6,939 bases of DNA from an uncultured Chlorobiales bacterium (GTDB lineage Bacteria > Bacteroidota > Chlorobiia > Chlorobiales > Chlorobiaceae): positions 1 through 6,939 of the forward strand of contig CAIUQW010000299.1 in NCBI GenBank assembly GCA_903901395.1, given 5' to 3'. Position 1 is the first letter of the stretch. Every line of letters starts with the position of its first letter. A program made the translations under genes and the position numbers. Below the pieces are notes generated by a model. The model saw nothing but the letters and a program-made list of their open reading frames with translations, ran no database searches and was not told the DNA's origin. Shown here piece after piece: positions 5,890-6,939 of the stretch.

Positions 5890-6640
5890 TGAACTCTCCT
5901 GCAAAGTGAATGAATACCTCGTCCATCGAATCGGTGCCCGCCTGCCGCTTCAGCTCCTCCGGCGATCCCTCGGCGGCGATGCTTCCCGACTTCATGATGG
6001 CGATGCGGTCGCACAAATCTTCGGCTTCATCCATGTCGTGCGTGGTGACGAGGATGGTCGTGCCGAACGAGCGGCGCAGCTCTTTGAGCCGGTCGCGCAC
6101 CTGATGCCGCGCGGCGGGGTCGAGGCCGATGGTCGGTTCGTCGAGAAAGAGCACCTGTGGGCGGTGCAGCATCGACTGGGCGATTTCGAGCCGACGGATC
6201 ATGCCGCCCGAGTAAGCGCGCACCAGCTTGTCGCGAGCGTCCGTCAGTCCCATAAAATGCAGGGCGTCGTCGATGCGCTGTCGGCGCTCGGCTTTCGGTA
6301 CGCCGTAGATGCGGGCGAAGAGCAGCAGGTTTTCGTAGCCGGTCAGTGCCCCGTCCGCCGAAATCATCTGCGACACGTACCCCATGTGCTTGCGGACGCC
6401 GACAGGGTTGTCGAGAACGCTATACCCTGCGACCATCGCCGAACCGCTCGATGGCGGGAGCATGGTGGTGAGCATCCGGATTGTCGTGGTCTTGCCAGCG
6501 CCGTTCGGCCCGAGCAGGCCGAAAACTTCGCCCGATTGCACGACAAGGTTCAGCGCCTTGACGGCCACGAACGAGCCGAACAAACGGGTGAGCCGGTCGG
6601 TCTGGATGGCGATGCTGGTTGTCGGTTGCTGCATGGTCAT
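5828..6640 (-). CDS. ABC transporter ATP-binding protein (DrrA-like)
   Basis: This 270-residue cytoplasmic ATPase powers the adjacent ABC-2 permease. From ATG 6640 the motifs are Walker [10 protein letters not shown] (44-52), Q-loop Gln 91 in Y-V-S-Q, signature YSGGM (143-147) in place of the common L-S-G-G-Q, Walker B VLFLDEP (163-169) followed by T-I-G-L-D-P, and switch His 201 in T-T-H-D-M-D-E-A. The Y-S-G-G-M signature and the M-D-E-A-E-x-L stretch are typical of the DrrA/daunorubicin-resistance exporter branch. The start is uncertain: ATG 6640 and ATG 6634 both fit, and a TTG at 6700 would add 20 residues of unconvincing sequence. None has a good Shine-Dalgarno. The C-terminus overlaps the permease gene. 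Because it is a complete exporter pair with no marker gene, the substrate (drug, lipid or polysaccharide) is open. GC content is much higher than in the SIR2-TPR gene. Confidence 0.92.
   Translation of the reverse strand: MTMQQPTTSIAIQTDRLTRLFGSFVAVKALNLVVQSGEVFGLLGPNGAGKTTTIRMLTTMLPPSSGSAMVAGYSVLDNPVGVRKHMGYVSQMISADGALTGYENLLLFARIYGVPKAERRQRIDDALHFMGLTDARDKLVRAYSGGMIRRLEIAQSMLHRPQVLFLDEPTIGLDPAARHQVRDRLKELRRSFGTTILVTTHDMDEAEDLCDRIAIMKSGSIAAEGSPEELKRQAGTDSMDEVFIHFAGEFSDTTNYQDAARTRKTARRLG
5896..5900 (-). promoter_or_regulatory. Ribosome binding site that decides the permease start
   Basis: Read on the minus strand, AGGAG is followed by six bases (AGTTCA) and the GTG codon at 5889-5887. It lies inside the 3' part of the ATPase gene, so ribosomes finishing that gene pass over it. 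It is the clearest Shine-Dalgarno sequence seen at a long-gene start in this window. Confidence 0.7.
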
Positions 6641-6939
6641 GTCGATCAAAAGCGATTTCAGGCTTCTCTTGAAAGTAAAGTTCGGCAGCGCTTTCCGCAA
6701 CTGTCGAATTTTCTGCGGATCGGAAATTCACCGTTAATCGGTATTTTATTGCGAGTTTTCCGTATCTGGGTCGATACCGCATACAGACCTTGAACAGTGA
6801 GTATATTTGTTCGAGGAAGAGCGTAGCCAACTCTGAAAAAGAAATTGGGCTAAAGCCCCGATTTATTAATTCTTTATCAACCCCGGACTGAAGTCCGGGG
6901 CAATGGTTGAAGAGATCGATGGACTCTGTCATATTCAGG
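6641..6939. other. Non-coding right end upstream of the ABC operon
   Basis: No gene is convincing here. A minus-strand frame from 6932 stays open through this region, but it runs through the palindromes and then out of frame across the ATPase gene. The stretch should hold the promoter for the ABC operon. On the minus strand a TAAAAT-like -10 lies near 6750, but no matching -35 was found. A 5-bp hairpin GTATC/GATAC (6762-6777) lies just beyond it. Confidence 0.45.
6847..6900. repeat. Pair of REP-like palindromes
   Basis: GGGC-TAAA-GCCC (6847-6858) and CCCCGGAC-TGAA-GTCCGGGG (6881-6900) are two perfect hairpins separated by 22 AT-rich bases. Their cores, GGGCTAAAGCCC and GGACTGAAGTCC, are the same 12-mer apart from one loop change and one paired change in which both sides of the stem changed together. 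Such short GC-rich palindromes in pairs between genes are typical of REP elements spread by Y1 (TnpA-REP) transposases. They may also act as transcript ends for a gene beyond the window. Confidence 0.65.

Noticed and set aside
5657..6793. 378-codon open frame on the plus strand opposite the ABC genes
   Set aside because: It is the antisense shadow of two clear ABC transporter genes in GC-rich DNA, where long spurious frames are common.
6420..6932. 170-codon open frame on the minus strand starting at 6932
   Set aside because: Its first part translates the REP-like palindromes and its second part is an out-of-frame reading of the ATPase gene; the composition is not protein-like and no domain is recognisable.

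Overview
The window looks like a stretch of a green sulfur bacterium (Chlorobi) chromosome or a close relative. This is inferred from the feel of the biotin carboxylase tail, the GC-rich ABC transporter pair and a REP-like palindrome pair; no marker gene settles it. The left and right ends carry ordinary housekeeping or transport genes, and the middle carries AT-richer accessory genes.

Layout. (1) 1-126 is the C-terminal end of acetyl-CoA carboxylase biotin carboxylase (accC), followed by a hairpin at 180-222. (2) 127-594 has no substantial gene but holds a good sigma70-type promoter (430-458) and a possible nine-codon leader ORF that overlaps the next start. (3) 595-1377 is a PHP-fold CpsB/YwqE-type protein-tyrosine phosphatase of the kind that controls capsule or exopolysaccharide export. 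(4) A strong, apparently bidirectional terminator (1469-1506) separates it from a convergent gene at 2874-1531. That gene encodes a lipoprotein resembling EpsD-family (SurA/parvulin-like) exopolysaccharide proteins, with an added four-helix membrane domain. (5) A 223-bp divergent spacer contains a 13-bp imperfect inverted repeat (2936-3013) and a small hairpin. (6) 3098-5032 encodes a 644-residue SIR2-like protein with six exact 35-residue TPR-type repeats, the best candidate here for an anti-phage or other NAD-consuming defence protein. (7) After only 14 bp, a convergent two-gene operon on the minus strand encodes a DrrA-like ABC ATPase (6640-5828) and an ABC-2 permease (5889-5047), overlapping by 62 bp. 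(8) The right end (6641-6939) is non-coding and contains two related REP-like palindromes (6847-6900).

How the parts may work together. The phosphatase and the EpsD-like lipoprotein both point to polysaccharide export, although they are convergently transcribed and no glycosyltransferase or polymerase is visible. The ABC pair forms a complete exporter (one ATPase plus one permease, assembling as a 2+2 complex) of unknown substrate. The SIR2-TPR gene appears to act alone: an N-terminal NAD-binding/hydrolysing effector and a C-terminal repeat domain that could be a sensor. Base composition differs sharply along the window. In 60-base samples that I counted, the TPR region (4201-4260) has 17 G+C and the permease (5461-5520) has 46, which suggests that the SIR2-TPR gene was acquired.
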